The notes under the pieces: model-generated
Told to the model about the DNA's origin: nothing
Databases searched by the model: none
The model's input: only the letters and a program-made list of their open reading frames with translations
In this document: positions 47,188-55,896 of the stretch, piece after piece
Layout of the letters: the number at the start of each line of letters is the position of its first letter
Position numbering within the stretch: the stretch's first letter is position 1
Assembly (NCBI RefSeq): GCF_000494755.1
Contig: NC_022657.1
Coordinates: 2,146,001 to 2,210,000, forward strand
Direction: 5' to 3'
DNA from: Amorphoplanes friuliensis DSM 7358
GTDB lineage: Bacteria > Actinomycetota > Actinomycetes > Mycobacteriales > Micromonosporaceae
Length of the DNA: 64,000 nt
Program-made: the position numbers and the translations under genes

Positions 47188-47351
47188 GCCTCGTCCCCGT
47201 CCTGCTGCTCGGCCTGGCCGGCATCCTCGTCGGCGGTGTGATCTCGCTGGCACGCCAGGGTGCCACCAAGTTCAGCATCGGCCTGGTCGCGGCGCTCGCC
47301 CTGCTCGCGCTGGCCGGTGGCGTCGTCTGGCTCATCCCCGGGGACAGCTGA
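47184..47351 (+). CDS. 55-residue membrane protein in the his operon
   Basis: GTG 47184 overlaps the hisB stop as GTGA and the TGA at 47349-47351 overlaps the hisH ATG, so the gene is locked into the operon. Two transmembrane segments ([20 protein letters not shown] and IGLVAALALLALAGGVVWLI) are joined by a short basic turn, RQGATK. No known family. Coding status is supported by the two overlaps and the clean hydrophobic pattern. Confidence 0.75.
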   Translation: MSLVPVLLLGLAGILVGGVISLARQGATKFSIGLVAALALLALAGGVVWLIPGDS

Positions 47352-47974
47352 TGGCGCGCGTGGTGATCCTCGACTACGGCTCGGGAAACCTCCGGTCGGC
47401 CGAGCGGGCTGTTGCGCGTACCGGGGCGGAAGTGACCGTGACCGACGATCTGTTGGCCGCGGCAGACGCGGACGGCCTGGTCGTGCCCGGTGTCGGGGCC
47501 TATGCGGCGTGCATGGCCGGCATCGAGAAGCTCGGCGCCGGACCGGTCATCGCCGAGCGGGTCGCGGCCGGCAAGCCCGTGCTGGGCATCTGCGTCGGCA
47601 TGCAGATCCTCTTCGAGTCCGGTGTCGAGCACGGCGTCGAGACCCGCGGGATCGGGCTGCTGCCGGGCGCGGTGACCCGGCTGACCGCGCAGCGCATCCC
47701 GCACATGGGCTGGAACACCGTGTCAGTGCCGGACGGGTCCGTGCTGCTCGACGGGGTCGACGACACGACCCGGTTCTACTTCGTCCACTCCTACGCGGCG
47801 TCCGACCTGGGTGCTCTCGAGGCTGTCGGCGCGCGGGTCACCACGGCCGCGCACGACCAGCCGTTCGCGGCGGTGGTCGAGCACGGTGCGCTGTCCGCGG
47901 CGCAGTTCCACCCGGAGAAGTCCTCCGACGCCGGCTACGCGCTGCTGAACAACTGGGTGTCGGGTCTGCGGTGA
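47351..47974 (+). CDS. hisH: Imidazole glycerol phosphate synthase, glutaminase subunit HisH
   Basis: A 207-residue class I glutamine amidotransferase that feeds ammonia to HisF. It begins VVILDYGSGNLRS; the nucleophile lies in VLGICVGMQILFE and the histidine/glutamate pair in AQFHPEKSSDAG. ATG 47351 overlaps the stop of the small membrane gene and the TGA overlaps the next start. Its partner hisF is not in this operon but lies 4 kb downstream. Confidence 0.96.
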   Translation: MARVVILDYGSGNLRSAERAVARTGAEVTVTDDLLAAADADGLVVPGVGAYAACMAGIEKLGAGPVIAERVAAGKPVLGICVGMQILFESGVEHGVETRGIGLLPGAVTRLTAQRIPHMGWNTVSVPDGSVLLDGVDDTTRFYFVHSYAASDLGALEAVGARVTTAAHDQPFAAVVEHGALSAAQFHPEKSSDAGYALLNNWVSGLR

Positions 47975-48291
47975 GCAAGGAACGTGCCAAGCGGCGCACC
48001 GAGCGGCTCGCCGTCCTCGAGAAGGAGAAAGCCGCCCGGGCCCGCCGCTCGAACCGCCGGCAGCGTCGCCGGGCCCTGGTCCGGTCGTTGAAACCGGGGC
48101 GGCGTCCGAGCTCGGGGCGGCTCTACCGGCGCAGCCGCACCCAGCGCACCGGCATCATCGTGGTCCCGCTGATCGTGGCCGTGCTGGTGTGGTTCGTCGT
48201 GCCCGACCTGGCGCTGCGCATCGTCCTGATCGCCATGATCGCCCTTGTCCTGCCCGCCGTGGTCGTCGTGGTCCTCGGCCGTCGTAACTGA
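47971..48291 (+). CDS. 106-residue basic membrane protein in the his operon
   Basis: GTG 47971 overlaps the hisH stop as GTGA. The first 60 residues are strongly basic (RRSNRRQRRRALVRSLKPG), followed by two transmembrane segments (IIVVPLIVAVLVWFVV and LRIVLIAMIALVLPAVVVVV). No family known to me; such a protein lies next to hisH/hisA in several actinomycetes. The basic tail could bind RNA or membrane lipids. Confidence 0.78.
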   Translation: MSKERAKRRTERLAVLEKEKAARARRSNRRQRRRALVRSLKPGRRPSSGRLYRRSRTQRTGIIVVPLIVAVLVWFVVPDLALRIVLIAMIALVLPAVVVVVLGRRN

Positions 48292-48321
48292 CGTTCAACT
48301 CTGTCCTGATCGGAGTCTTTT

Positions 48322-49047
48322 GTGACCCTCCAGCTGCTGCCCGCGGTCGACGTCGCCGACGGTCAGGCGGTCCGCCTCGTCCAGGGCGCCGCCGGTTCCG
48401 AGACGAGCTACGGCGACCCGCTCGAGGCCGCCCTCGCCTGGCAGAACGACGGCGCGGAATGGGTGCACCTCGTCGACCTCGACGCGGCGTTCGGGCGGGG
48501 CTCCAACGCCCCGCTGCTGGCCGAGGTCGTCAGCCGCCTCGACGTGAAGGTCGAGCTCTCCGGCGGCATCCGCGACGACGCGTCCCTGCGCGCCGCCCTG
48601 GCCACCGGCGCGGCCCGCGTCAACATCGGCACGGCCGCCCTCGAGGACCCGGAGTGGTGCGACCGCATCTGCGGGGAGTTCGGCGACCGCGTGGCCATCG
48701 GCCTCGACGTGCGTGGCCGCACCCTGGCCGCCCGCGGCTGGACCCGCGACGGCGGAGACCTGTTCGACGTGCTCGCACGGCTCGACAAGGCCGGCGCCGC
48801 CCGCTATGTCGTCACGGACATCACCAAGGACGGCACCATGCGCGGACCGAACCTCGACCTGCTGCGCGAGGTCTGCGCCCAGACCGACAAGCCCGTCATC
48901 GCCAGCGGTGGCGTGTCCAAGCTGGACGACCTCCGCGCCCTCGCGACCCTGGAGTCCGTCGGTGTCGAAGGCGTGATCGCCGGCAAGGCGCTCTACGCGG
49001 GCGCGTTCACGGTCGCCGAGGCCCTCGCGGTGCTGGCCGAGGCATGA
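48322..49047 (+). CDS. priA: Phosphoribosyl isomerase A (HisA/TrpF, PriA)
   Basis: A 241-residue TIM-barrel enzyme. [33 protein letters not shown] and [17 protein letters not shown] identify the HisA/PriA family. In actinobacteria without a separate trpF this enzyme serves both histidine and tryptophan synthesis; the context and family suggest the same here. GTG start; its TGA overlaps the RidA start as ATGA. Confidence 0.94.
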   Translation: MTLQLLPAVDVADGQAVRLVQGAAGSETSYGDPLEAALAWQNDGAEWVHLVDLDAAFGRGSNAPLLAEVVSRLDVKVELSGGIRDDASLRAALATGAARVNIGTAALEDPEWCDRICGEFGDRVAIGLDVRGRTLAARGWTRDGGDLFDVLARLDKAGAARYVVTDITKDGTMRGPNLDLLREVCAQTDKPVIASGGVSKLDDLRALATLESVGVEGVIAGKALYAGAFTVAEALAVLAEA

Positions 49048-49454
49048 GCCCGATCGAACGCTTCAGCTCCGGCGGCCCGTGGGAGGAGAAGTACGGCTAC
49101 TCCCGCGTGGTCCGCGCCGGCAACCTCCTGCTGACCGCCGGCTGCACGGCCACGGTCGACGGTGTGGTCACCGGCGTCGGTGACCCGCGGGCGCAGGCGC
49201 TGACAGCGTTCGGTATCGCACTCGACGCCCTGGCCCGGGCCGGCGCGGCCCGCGAGGACGTGATCCGCACCCGCATGTACGTGACTGATGCGACCTACGC
49301 CGACGCGGTGGCGGGAGCGCACGGGTCGATCTTCGCCGAGGTGCGGCCGGTGGCGACGCTGGTGGTGGTGGCCGGGCTGCTCGATCCGGAGCACTTGGTA
49401 GAGGTCGAGGTCGAGGCCTACACAGGCGGCCGCCCCCGAACCGTCCTGGTCTGA
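49044..49454 (+). CDS. RidA family protein
   Basis: A 136-residue RidA/YjgF-like protein that typically hydrolyses reactive enamine/imine products of PLP enzymes. [17 protein letters not shown] near the N-terminus, [16 protein letters not shown] and the C-terminal EVEVEAYTG fit the family. It overlaps priA (ATGA) and ends the his operon block. The following gene is on the opposite strand. Confidence 0.92.
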   Translation: MSPIERFSSGGPWEEKYGYSRVVRAGNLLLTAGCTATVDGVVTGVGDPRAQALTAFGIALDALARAGAAREDVIRTRMYVTDATYADAVAGAHGSIFAEVRPVATLVVVAGLLDPEHLVEVEVEAYTGGRPRTVLV

Positions 49455-49477
49455 CCGTCCCGGCCCACTGCGTCGGC

Positions 49478-50371
49478 TTACGTTTCGTGGCGGCGCCAGG
49501 CTTCGCGGAGGGCGGTGATCGCGGCGGTTATTGCCGGGCGGGCGGCGGAGGCTTCGCGCCAGGCCACCACCACGCGGCGCGTCGGGACCGGGCGGACGGG
49601 GAGCACGCACACGCCCTGCGGCAGCGGCGGGCGGGCCAGCCGGGGGATGATCGCGATGCCGAGACCCGCGGCGATCAGCGTCAGCTGCGTTTCGAACTCG
49701 CCCACGTTGAAGTCCGGCCGCACCCCGGGCAGCATCCGCACCAGCCACTCGTGGCAGACGTCGCCGGCCTTCGCCGTGATCCAGCGCTCGTCACGGGCCT
49801 GGCTCAGGCGTACCTCCCGGGCGGTCGCAAAACGATGCCCGGCCGGGACGATCAGATCGGCCACGTCCCGGCCGATCTCCACGTGGGAGACACCCGGCGG
49901 GTAGCGCAGCGCGACCTCCGGCCAGTCGTCCAGCACAGCCAGGTCGACGTGGCCGCGCCGCAGCACCTCCAGACCCTCGTGCGGATTGACCTCCACCAAC
50001 CCCGTGGTCAGCTGCGGGTGGTCGGTGGCCAGCCGATGCAATGCGTACGGGAGCAGCGCCCGGCACGCAGTCGCAAAGGCCGCCACCGTCAGACGCCCGA
50101 CCACCGTGTCGCGGTGCGCGGCGAGCGCCGCCTCGGCTTCGTCGACCGTCGCCAGGACACGCTCGGCATGATCGGCCAGCACCCGCCCGGCCTCCGTCAG
50201 CCGCAGCCGCCGCCCGTCCTTCTCGACCAGCGTGGCGCCGGTCTCACGCTCCAGCTTGGCGAGCTGCTGCGACACCGCCGACGGCGTGCAGTGCAACGCC
50301 TCACCGGCCGCCAGCACCGTCCCGTAGCTGGCCACAGCATGCAGCGCGCGCAACCGGCCCAGATCGATCAT
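49478..50371 (-). CDS. LysR-family transcriptional regulator
   Basis: A 297-residue LysR regulator with an N-terminal winged helix (LHAVASYGTVLAAGEALHCTPSAVSQQLAKLE) and a C-terminal effector domain of the LysR substrate type. It lies divergent to an EamA transporter, the usual sign that it controls that gene. A palindrome TGTAGC-N3-GCTACA begins on its start codon, suggesting self-repression. Confidence 0.92.
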   Translation of the reverse strand: MIDLGRLRALHAVASYGTVLAAGEALHCTPSAVSQQLAKLERETGATLVEKDGRRLRLTEAGRVLADHAERVLATVDEAEAALAAHRDTVVGRLTVAAFATACRALLPYALHRLATDHPQLTTGLVEVNPHEGLEVLRRGHVDLAVLDDWPEVALRYPPGVSHVEIGRDVADLIVPAGHRFATAREVRLSQARDERWITAKAGDVCHEWLVRMLPGVRPDFNVGEFETQLTLIAAGLGIAIIPRLARPPLPQGVCVLPVRPVPTRRVVVAWREASAARPAITAAITALREAWRRHET

Positions 50372-50398
50372 GTAGCCACGCTACAACGTCGGTGTAGC
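50371..50398. promoter_or_regulatory. Candidate LysR operator between the regulator and the EamA gene
   Basis: TGTAGC-CAC-GCTACA (50371-50385) is a perfect 6-3-6 palindrome, and a further TGTAGC half-site begins at 50393. The first palindrome overlaps the lysR start codon, so binding would block that gene while leaving room to activate the transporter. Confidence 0.55.
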
Positions 50399-50443
50399 AC
50401 TATTCGCTGGTGCTTCACCATCAGCATCATCAGGCTGAACGGT

Positions 50444-51688
50444 GTGAAACCCCGTGACATCGCCCTCGCCGTTGCCGTCGCCGCCGCCTGGGGCATCAAC
50501 TTCGTCGTGATCGAGATCGGCCTCGACCACTTCCCGCCCCTCCTCTTCTCGGCGCTGCGCTTCACCGTGGCGGCGTTCCCGGCGGTGCTCTTCATCGGCC
50601 GCCCACCGGCCCGGTGGCGCTGGGTGATCGCGGTCGCCCTGGCCCTCGGCGTGGTCAAGTTCTCCCTGCTCTTCGCCGGGATGGCCGCCGGAATGCCGGC
50701 CGGACTCAGCTCCCTGGTCCTGCAGAGCCAGGCCGTCTTCACCACGATCTTCGCGGTGCTCCTCCTGCGCGAACGTCCCGGCCGCCTCCGCCTGGCCGGC
50801 CTGGCAATCGCCGCCCTCGGCATCGGCGTGGTCGCCACCCGGCTCGGCACGGACGGCCTCCCGGCCGGCGCGTTCAGCCTGGTCCTCGGCGCGGCGGTGG
50901 CCTGGGGCGTGTCGAACATCGCCACCCGCCGGGCGGCGCCCGCCGACACACTGCGCTTCATGGTCTGGGTGAGTGCGGTCGCGTCCCTGCCGCTGATCGC
51001 CCTGTCACTGCTCATCGAAGGCCCGGCAGCGGACCTGGCGGCCCTCCGCGCGATCAACCCCGCGGCTGTCGCCGCTCTCCTCTACGTCGCCCTGATCTCC
51101 ACCCTGGCCGGCTTCGGAGCCTGGGGATCCCTCATCAAACGGTACGGGGCTTCAGCCGTTGCTCCCTTCTCCATGCTGGTCCCGGTGTTCGGCATCGCCT
51201 CCGCAGCCCTGTTCCTCAACGAACAGATCCACGCAACAGACCTCGCCGGTGCCGTCCTCGTGGTCGGCGGTGTCCTGCTGGGCGTGTTGCGCAAAGCTTC
51301 CGCCCTCACGCCGCCTCGAGCGGTCTCCGACAACGAGGATGGCCGCGTCCCGCCGAGCCTTCCCCTACCGATTGCCGGTCCCAGTTCCGCGTTGCTGCAA
51401 CCGGTCGTTTCCGACGACCGCGGCCGGGAATCAGGGCCGAGCCTTCCCTTACCGGTCGCCGCTCCCAGTTCCGCGTTGCCGCAGCCGGTCGTTTCCGTCG
51501 ACGGAGGCCTGGGATCAGGGTCGAGCGTTGCCTTACCAAGCTCGACTTCCGCCACCACCTCGCAGCGACCGATCCTCGTCGAAGTCGGCGAACCAGGTCT
51601 GGTGGCGGGCTCGACCCGGCCGGTCGTTGCTCCCACCGGCGCGCTTCCTGGCTTCAGCCCGGCGCCGCAGGAAAGGCATCAGCCCTGA
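50444..51688 (+). CDS. EamA/DMT-family transporter with repeat-rich C-terminus
   Basis: The first 285 residues form a typical ten-helix EamA transporter with two repeats (AVAAAWGINFVVIEIG and LGAAVAWGVSNIATRR); related proteins export amino acids or metabolites. After the final helix (AGAVLVVGGVLLGVLR) the frame continues for about 125 residues of Ser/Pro-rich sequence made of imperfect 84-bp repeats, which is not part of the family. The extension may have arisen when repeats removed the original stop. GTG 50444 is chosen since the protein then starts VKPRDIALAVAVAAAWG. Confidence 0.88.
   Translation: MKPRDIALAVAVAAAWGINFVVIEIGLDHFPPLLFSALRFTVAAFPAVLFIGRPPARWRWVIAVALALGVVKFSLLFAGMAAGMPAGLSSLVLQSQAVFTTIFAVLLLRERPGRLRLAGLAIAALGIGVVATRLGTDGLPAGAFSLVLGAAVAWGVSNIATRRAAPADTLRFMVWVSAVASLPLIALSLLIEGPAADLAALRAINPAAVAALLYVALISTLAGFGAWGSLIKRYGASAVAPFSMLVPVFGIASAALFLNEQIHATDLAGAVLVVGGVLLGVLRKASALTPPRAVSDNEDGRVPPSLPLPIAGPSSALLQPVVSDDRGRESGPSLPLPVAAPSSALPQPVVSVDGGLGSGSSVALPSSTSATTSQRPILVEVGEPGLVAGSTRPVVAPTGALPGFSPAPQERHQP
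51355..51540. repeat. 84-bp tandem repeat at the end of the EamA gene
   Basis: GAGCCTTCCC-type units begin at 51355, 51439 and (degenerate) 51523, exactly 84 bp apart. The first two share CCCAGTTCCGCGTTG and CCGGTCGTTTCC. The length is a multiple of three, so the reading frame is kept. Confidence 0.8.
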
Positions 51689-51932
51689 GCGAGACCCGGA
51701 GGTCCACGTGGCGGCGAGCGCCCAGCCACTATCGATCTCGTTCTGAGCGGGATCGGTCGATCTGGGGTTCGGGGCACCGGATCGAGCACGTGGAGCTGAT
51801 CGACAAGCCGATGATTGCGCGGCTGGTGGCGTTCGGTGGAGGGGTGGGTGTTTGGCCTCTGATGAATCGAGAGCGGGCGGCGCGGGGGTCCAGCCTGTGG
51901 ATATGGGTGCGCTGGGCCGGTGGGAGGGTCGA

Positions 51933-51938
51933 TAGGGT
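51933..51938 (+). promoter_or_regulatory. Candidate -10 element of hisF (leaderless)
   Basis: TAGGGT ends six bases before the hisF ATG at 51945. Spacing predicts a transcript that begins at the start codon; no ribosome binding site is present. The upstream 256 bp hold no gene I recognise. Confidence 0.5.
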
Positions 51939-51944
51939 TGGGGC

Positions 51945-52721
51945 ATGACGGTGGCGGTGCGGGTGATTCCCTGTCTCGACGTGGATGCGGGACGGGTGGT
52001 CAAGGGTGTCAACTTCGTCGACCTGCGGGACGCGGGGGATCCGGTCGAGTTGGCTGCCGCTTATGACGCTGCCGGTGCCGATGAGCTGACGTTTCTCGAC
52101 GTGACGGCTTCGTCCGACGACCGCGGGACGATGCTCGACGTGGTGCGGCGCACCGCTGAGTCGGTGTTCATCCCGCTGACTGTCGGTGGGGGTGTTCGCT
52201 CGGTCGACAACGTCGACACCCTGCTGCGTGCCGGGGCCGACAAGGTCGGTGTGAACACCGCGGCCATCACCCGTCCGGAGCTGATCGCGGAGATCGCCGA
52301 CCGCTTCGGCAACCAGGTGCTGGTTCTCTCGCTGGACGTCCGCCGTGTTGCCGGCGGTCCGTCGCCGGAGCACCCGAGCGGCTGGGAGGTCACCACCCAC
52401 GGCGGTCGCAAGAGCGCCGGCCTCGACGCCGTCGAGTGGGCGCGCCGGGTGGCCGAGCTCGGCGCCGGTGAGATCCTGCTCAACTCGATGGACGCCGACG
52501 GCACCAAGGCCGGCTTCGACCTCGACCTGATCGCCGCCGTCCGCGCGGTTGTCGACATTCCGGTCATCGCCAGCGGGGGCGCCGGCGCGGTGTCGCACTT
52601 CCCGCCGGCCGTCGCTGCAGGCGCCGACGCGGTGCTGGCCGCGAGCGTGTTCCACTTCGGAGAGCTGACGATCGGCCAGGTCAAGACCAGCCTGCGCGAA
52701 GCCGGCAACCCGATCCGCTGA
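51945..52721 (+). CDS. hisF: Imidazole glycerol phosphate synthase, cyclase subunit HisF
   Basis: A 258-residue TIM-barrel synthase that joins HisH to form IGP and [25 protein letters not shown] at the N-terminus, [31 protein letters not shown] and [11 protein letters not shown] are intact. It lies apart from the main his operon, with its own likely leaderless promoter, after an inserted LysR/EamA pair. Confidence 0.96.
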   Translation: MTVAVRVIPCLDVDAGRVVKGVNFVDLRDAGDPVELAAAYDAAGADELTFLDVTASSDDRGTMLDVVRRTAESVFIPLTVGGGVRSVDNVDTLLRAGADKVGVNTAAITRPELIAEIADRFGNQVLVLSLDVRRVAGGPSPEHPSGWEVTTHGGRKSAGLDAVEWARRVAELGAGEILLNSMDADGTKAGFDLDLIAAVRAVVDIPVIASGGAGAVSHFPPAVAAGADAVLAASVFHFGELTIGQVKTSLREAGNPIR

Positions 52722-53167
52722 CCGGTCACCCGCCGGAAGCAGTGCGGTCCGAAGCGGCTTCCGCGATGGCGATGGGCGATGAATCCTGCGGCGCGTTCTC
52801 CCGAGTTCTCGATCGCAGCTGGCCCGGTGGGGCGACTCGCTGGCTTTCTAGCGGCTGCACTGCAGTGGTCCTCGGATGCTGTCGCGTTGGACACACCGTC
52901 GCTGCTCCTCGGAGATCGCTGAGGTGAACGCCTACCGGGAGCGCGGTGCGGGGTCGGGCGAGACCAATCCCGGCCGCGATGGGCAGGTCGGAAACGCCTG
53001 CCGGGCCTCGAGGACACGGCCCGTGGCCGCGTGGAGGAGCAACCGGAACTGTGAGGGTTGCGGGCTCGCGAGCGCTTTGACGGGAACGGCCGGTCAGCGA
53101 CAGTCGGCGAGGAAGGCTCAGCGACAGTCGGCTAAGAAGCGTTGTGCAGCTCGACCAGAGCGGCTGG
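52722..53167. other. 446-bp gene-free interval after hisF
   Basis: A 7-bp stem (CGGAAGC against GCTTCCG, 52734-52763) directly after hisF may terminate it. Near the right end TCAGCGACAGTCGGC occurs twice (about 53094 and 53118), with a variant at 53168 reaching into the next gene. I see no convincing open frame; the rest looks like degraded sequence. Confidence 0.4.
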
Positions 53168-53596
53168 TCAGCGGCCGTCGGCGAGGCGGAGGCTGTATTC
53201 GCGGACGGCGGCGTTGTACGTCTGGTCGCTGAGCTTCCAGTCGGATTCGCCGGGGGTGGCTGACCGGTTGAGCTGCGTCTGGAGGGTGACCACCGCGGAC
53301 GACAGACCGCTGAACGGCCTGGTGCGCCAAAGCTGCTCGCCGGCCGGCGCCACCTCGACCAAGTCGTCGTCGACCGTGAGGAGGCCGGCGCCGGCGAGGC
53401 GGCGTACGGAGTCTTCGAGCTCGGAGCGGCTGGGCACGCTGTGGTGGAGAAAGTCGGCGGCCGCGAGCACGTCCGCGAGGCTTGCGCCGGTCACGGGGAG
53501 GGCTGCGTGGAGGGCGCGGTCGCGTTCGAGGCGTTCGGCGATCACTGCGGACACGAAGATCCAAGCGTCGTTCCAGTGCCAGTCGCCAGCCCCCAT
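53168..53596 (-). CDS. Hypothetical protein, helix-turn-helix-like
   Basis: A 142-residue protein beginning MGAGDWHWNDAWIFVSAVIAE. The middle (SLADVLAAADFLHHSVPSRSELEDSVRRLAGAGLLTVDD) has the pattern of a winged-helix domain in which alternating helices are followed by a beta wing. No named family. Start 53596 preferred over an upstream ATG at 53656 for lack of coding character there. Confidence 0.65.
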   Translation of the reverse strand: MGAGDWHWNDAWIFVSAVIAERLERDRALHAALPVTGASLADVLAAADFLHHSVPSRSELEDSVRRLAGAGLLTVDDDLVEVAPAGEQLWRTRPFSGLSSAVVTLQTQLNRSATPGESDWKLSDQTYNAAVREYSLRLADGR

Positions 53597-53713
53597 GTCG
53601 CCATGATGCCGTGCGGTCGGCGTGGCGGAAAGCGAATGTGTCTGGATGATCACCAAGCTGTGTCCCGCAGCCGGGACATATCGCCCGAGTGTCCGAAGAT
53701 AGTCAGTCGTCTA

Positions 53714-54361
53714 TCAGCGGCCGGCCGGGGCGGGTACCGGCGTGGTAGCCGGGCGGGCCGGGATGGCGAAGACCGGCATGAAGATCTGGACGAGCGGGCC
53801 GATTGCCAGCGCGTACGCGACGGTGCCGAGGCCGACCGTGCCGCCCAGCAGGAAGCCGACCGCCAGGACGAGGATCTCGATGCTGGTCCGGACCACGCGG
53901 ATCGACAGACGCGGGAAGCGGTTCACGATGCCGGTCATCAGACCGTCGCGCGGGCCGGGACCGAAGTTCGCCCCGATGTACATGGCCGTCGAGACGCCGT
54001 TCAGAGCGATACCCACGATCAGGTACGTGATCCGCATCGCCATCGAGTCGCCCGGGGCCAGCAGGGCGAGGGCGCCGTCGACGACAAAGCCGATGACCAC
54101 GAGGTTGGCGATGGTGCCGAAGCCCGGCTTCTGACGCAGCGGGATCCACAGCGCGAGGATCGGGATGCCGGCCAGGATCACCACCAGGCCGAAGCTGAGC
54201 CCGGTGGCCTTCGACACACCCTGGTGGAAAACGTCCCAGGAGGTCAGGCCGAGGCTGCTCTCCACCATGAAAGCCATGCTTATGCCGTACAGGACCAGGC
54301 CCGCGAAGAGCTGGGTCACACGGCGGGGGAGGCGGGCTCCAGGGTTGCTCAGGCGACTCAT
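53714..54361 (-). CDS. YczE/YitT-like integral membrane protein
   Basis: A 215-residue protein with five to six transmembrane segments. SLGLTSWDVFHQGVSKATG and ANFGPGPRDGLMTG are the typical YczE motifs. It is divergent to a MocR regulator (YczR), a pairing conserved across many bacteria, and probably its target. The transported molecule is unknown. ATG 54361 is preferred over an upstream ATG at 54382, because the second lies within the operator region. Confidence 0.9.
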   Translation of the reverse strand: MSRLSNPGARLPRRVTQLFAGLVLYGISMAFMVESSLGLTSWDVFHQGVSKATGLSFGLVVILAGIPILALWIPLRQKPGFGTIANLVVIGFVVDGALALLAPGDSMAMRITYLIVGIALNGVSTAMYIGANFGPGPRDGLMTGIVNRFPRLSIRVVRTSIEILVLAVGFLLGGTVGLGTVAYALAIGPLVQIFMPVFAIPARPATTPVPAPAGR

Positions 54362-54374
54362 AAGTGCCACTCTG

Positions 54375-54455
54375 AAGGCCAATTGGTGCCACCGAAAGTG
54401 CCAATTTGCGGGAGGTGGCCATGACGACGTCCGTACGAGGGGGCCAATTGGCGCG
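54375..54455. promoter_or_regulatory. Three CCAATT operators between yczE and the MocR gene
   Basis: GGCCAATTGGTGCC (54378-54391), AGTGCCAATTTGC (54397-54409) and GGCCAATTGGCGC (54442-54454) share the CCAATT core; the first and third are palindromes. Two lie between the divergent start codons, and the third is inside the first codons of the regulator gene. MocR regulators are known to bind repeated sites in front of divergent partner genes, so this is a likely self- and partner-control region. Confidence 0.7.
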
Positions 54456-55875
54456 CCTCCTCGGTCAGTGGCACTCGCTTCCGGGGCGGCACCGCAGCCC
54501 TGATTATGCGGCTCTCGCGGGCGCGATCCGGGGTCTGCTGACCGACAGCCGCCTGCCTCTGGGCGTACGCCTGCCTGCCGAACGTGAGCTCGCCGAGTCG
54601 CTCGGGGTCAGCCGGACGACGGTGACCGCGGCGTACCGGGCCTTGCGGGAGACCGGCCATCTCACGAGCCGGCGGGGCGCGGGGAGCTGGACCACCCTGC
54701 CGAACGGCCATCGCGTTGCGTCCTCCGGTCTGTGGACGCCCGACGACGACATGGACATGATCGATCTGGGGGTGGCGGCCTCGGCCGCGCCGGTCGAACT
54801 GGTGCCGGCGGCCCGGGCGGCCGCCGACGATCTTCCGCGTTTTCTGGGCAGCGCCGGTTACCACCCGACCGGTCTGATGGAGCTGCGCGAGGCGGTCGCG
54901 GAGGGTTACACCGCCCGCGGCGTGCCGACCAGCCCCGAGCAGATCCTGATCACCAGCGGCGTTCAGCACGCGCTCGACCTGGTGCTGCGCCTGTCCGTCC
55001 CGGCGGGTGCGTCGGTGCTGGTGGAGTCGCCGACCTACCCCAACGCGCTGGCCGCCCTGGCCGCGCGCCGCGCCCGGATCAGCACGCACGGACTCGACGC
55101 GGGCGGTGGCTGGGACGGTGAGATGCTGCTCGGCGCGCTGCGCCAGACCCGGCCGCGCCTGGCCTACGTGATCCCTGAGTTCCAGAACCCGAGCGGGCAT
55201 CTGATGCACGCCGACCTGCGCGAGCGGCTCGTCGCCGCGGCCCATTCCACCGGTACGGAGCTGGTCGTCGACGAGTCCTTCGTGGACCTGCCGCTCGACG
55301 GCACCCCGGTGCCACCACCGGTCGCCGTCTTCGACCGCCACTCGCGGGTGGTGTCGATCGGCGGCATGAGCAAGGCGTACTGGGGTGGTCTGCGGATCGG
55401 CTGGGTGCGCGCGTCGGCCCCGCTGGTGCAACGACTGGCCGCGCTGCGGGTCGGTGTCGACATGGCGAGTCCGGTGCTCGAGCAGCTGGTGGCCGTGCAC
55501 CTGCTCCGCGACGCGGAAACGATCGTCGCGACCCGGCGCGCGCAGCTCTCGATCCGGCGGGATGCGCTGGTCGCGGCGCTCGGGGAGTTCTTGCCGGAGT
55601 GGCGGTTCACCGTGCCGACCGGTGGTGTGATGCTCTGGGCCGAGCTGGACGGCCCGATCTCCAGCGCTCTGGCCCGCGCGGCCGAGGACGTCGGCGTGCG
55701 TCTTGCGCCGGGGCCGCGCTTCGGGTTGGACGGGACGCTGGAGAGGTTCATGCGGCTGCCGTTTGCTCTGCCCGCCGACGATTTGACGGAGGCGGTCCGC
55801 CGTATCGCCTCGGTGCGTCACGACCTGGACCGCGCAAGCCGCCCGGCCTGGCGCAGCCCGGCCGTCATCACCTGA
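54421..55875 (+). CDS. MocR-type GntR/aminotransferase regulator (YczR-like)
   Basis: A 484-residue MocR protein: GntR winged helix (about residues 30-95, RLPAERELAESLGVSRTTVTAAYRAL) fused to a fold-type I aminotransferase domain (about 120-480) with PLP lysine K318 in MSKAYWGGLRIGW. It regulates genes in response to PLP or an amino acid; here the divergent yczE is the likely target. ATG 54421 has GGAGG five bases upstream. The repeat array 2 starts 21 bases after its stop. Confidence 0.93.
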   Translation: MTTSVRGGQLARLLGQWHSLPGRHRSPDYAALAGAIRGLLTDSRLPLGVRLPAERELAESLGVSRTTVTAAYRALRETGHLTSRRGAGSWTTLPNGHRVASSGLWTPDDDMDMIDLGVAASAAPVELVPAARAAADDLPRFLGSAGYHPTGLMELREAVAEGYTARGVPTSPEQILITSGVQHALDLVLRLSVPAGASVLVESPTYPNALAALAARRARISTHGLDAGGGWDGEMLLGALRQTRPRLAYVIPEFQNPSGHLMHADLRERLVAAAHSTGTELVVDESFVDLPLDGTPVPPPVAVFDRHSRVVSIGGMSKAYWGGLRIGWVRASAPLVQRLAALRVGVDMASPVLEQLVAVHLLRDAETIVATRRAQLSIRRDALVAALGEFLPEWRFTVPTGGVMLWAELDGPISSALARAAEDVGVRLAPGPRFGLDGTLERFMRLPFALPADDLTEAVRRIASVRHDLDRASRPAWRSPAVIT

Positions 55876-55896
55876 CAGGCCGGCTGGGTCGGCGGG

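Noticed and set aside
51689..51944. Possible remnant gene between the EamA gene and hisF
   Set aside because: Open frames exist, but none shows domain features, a ribosome binding site or a clear start.
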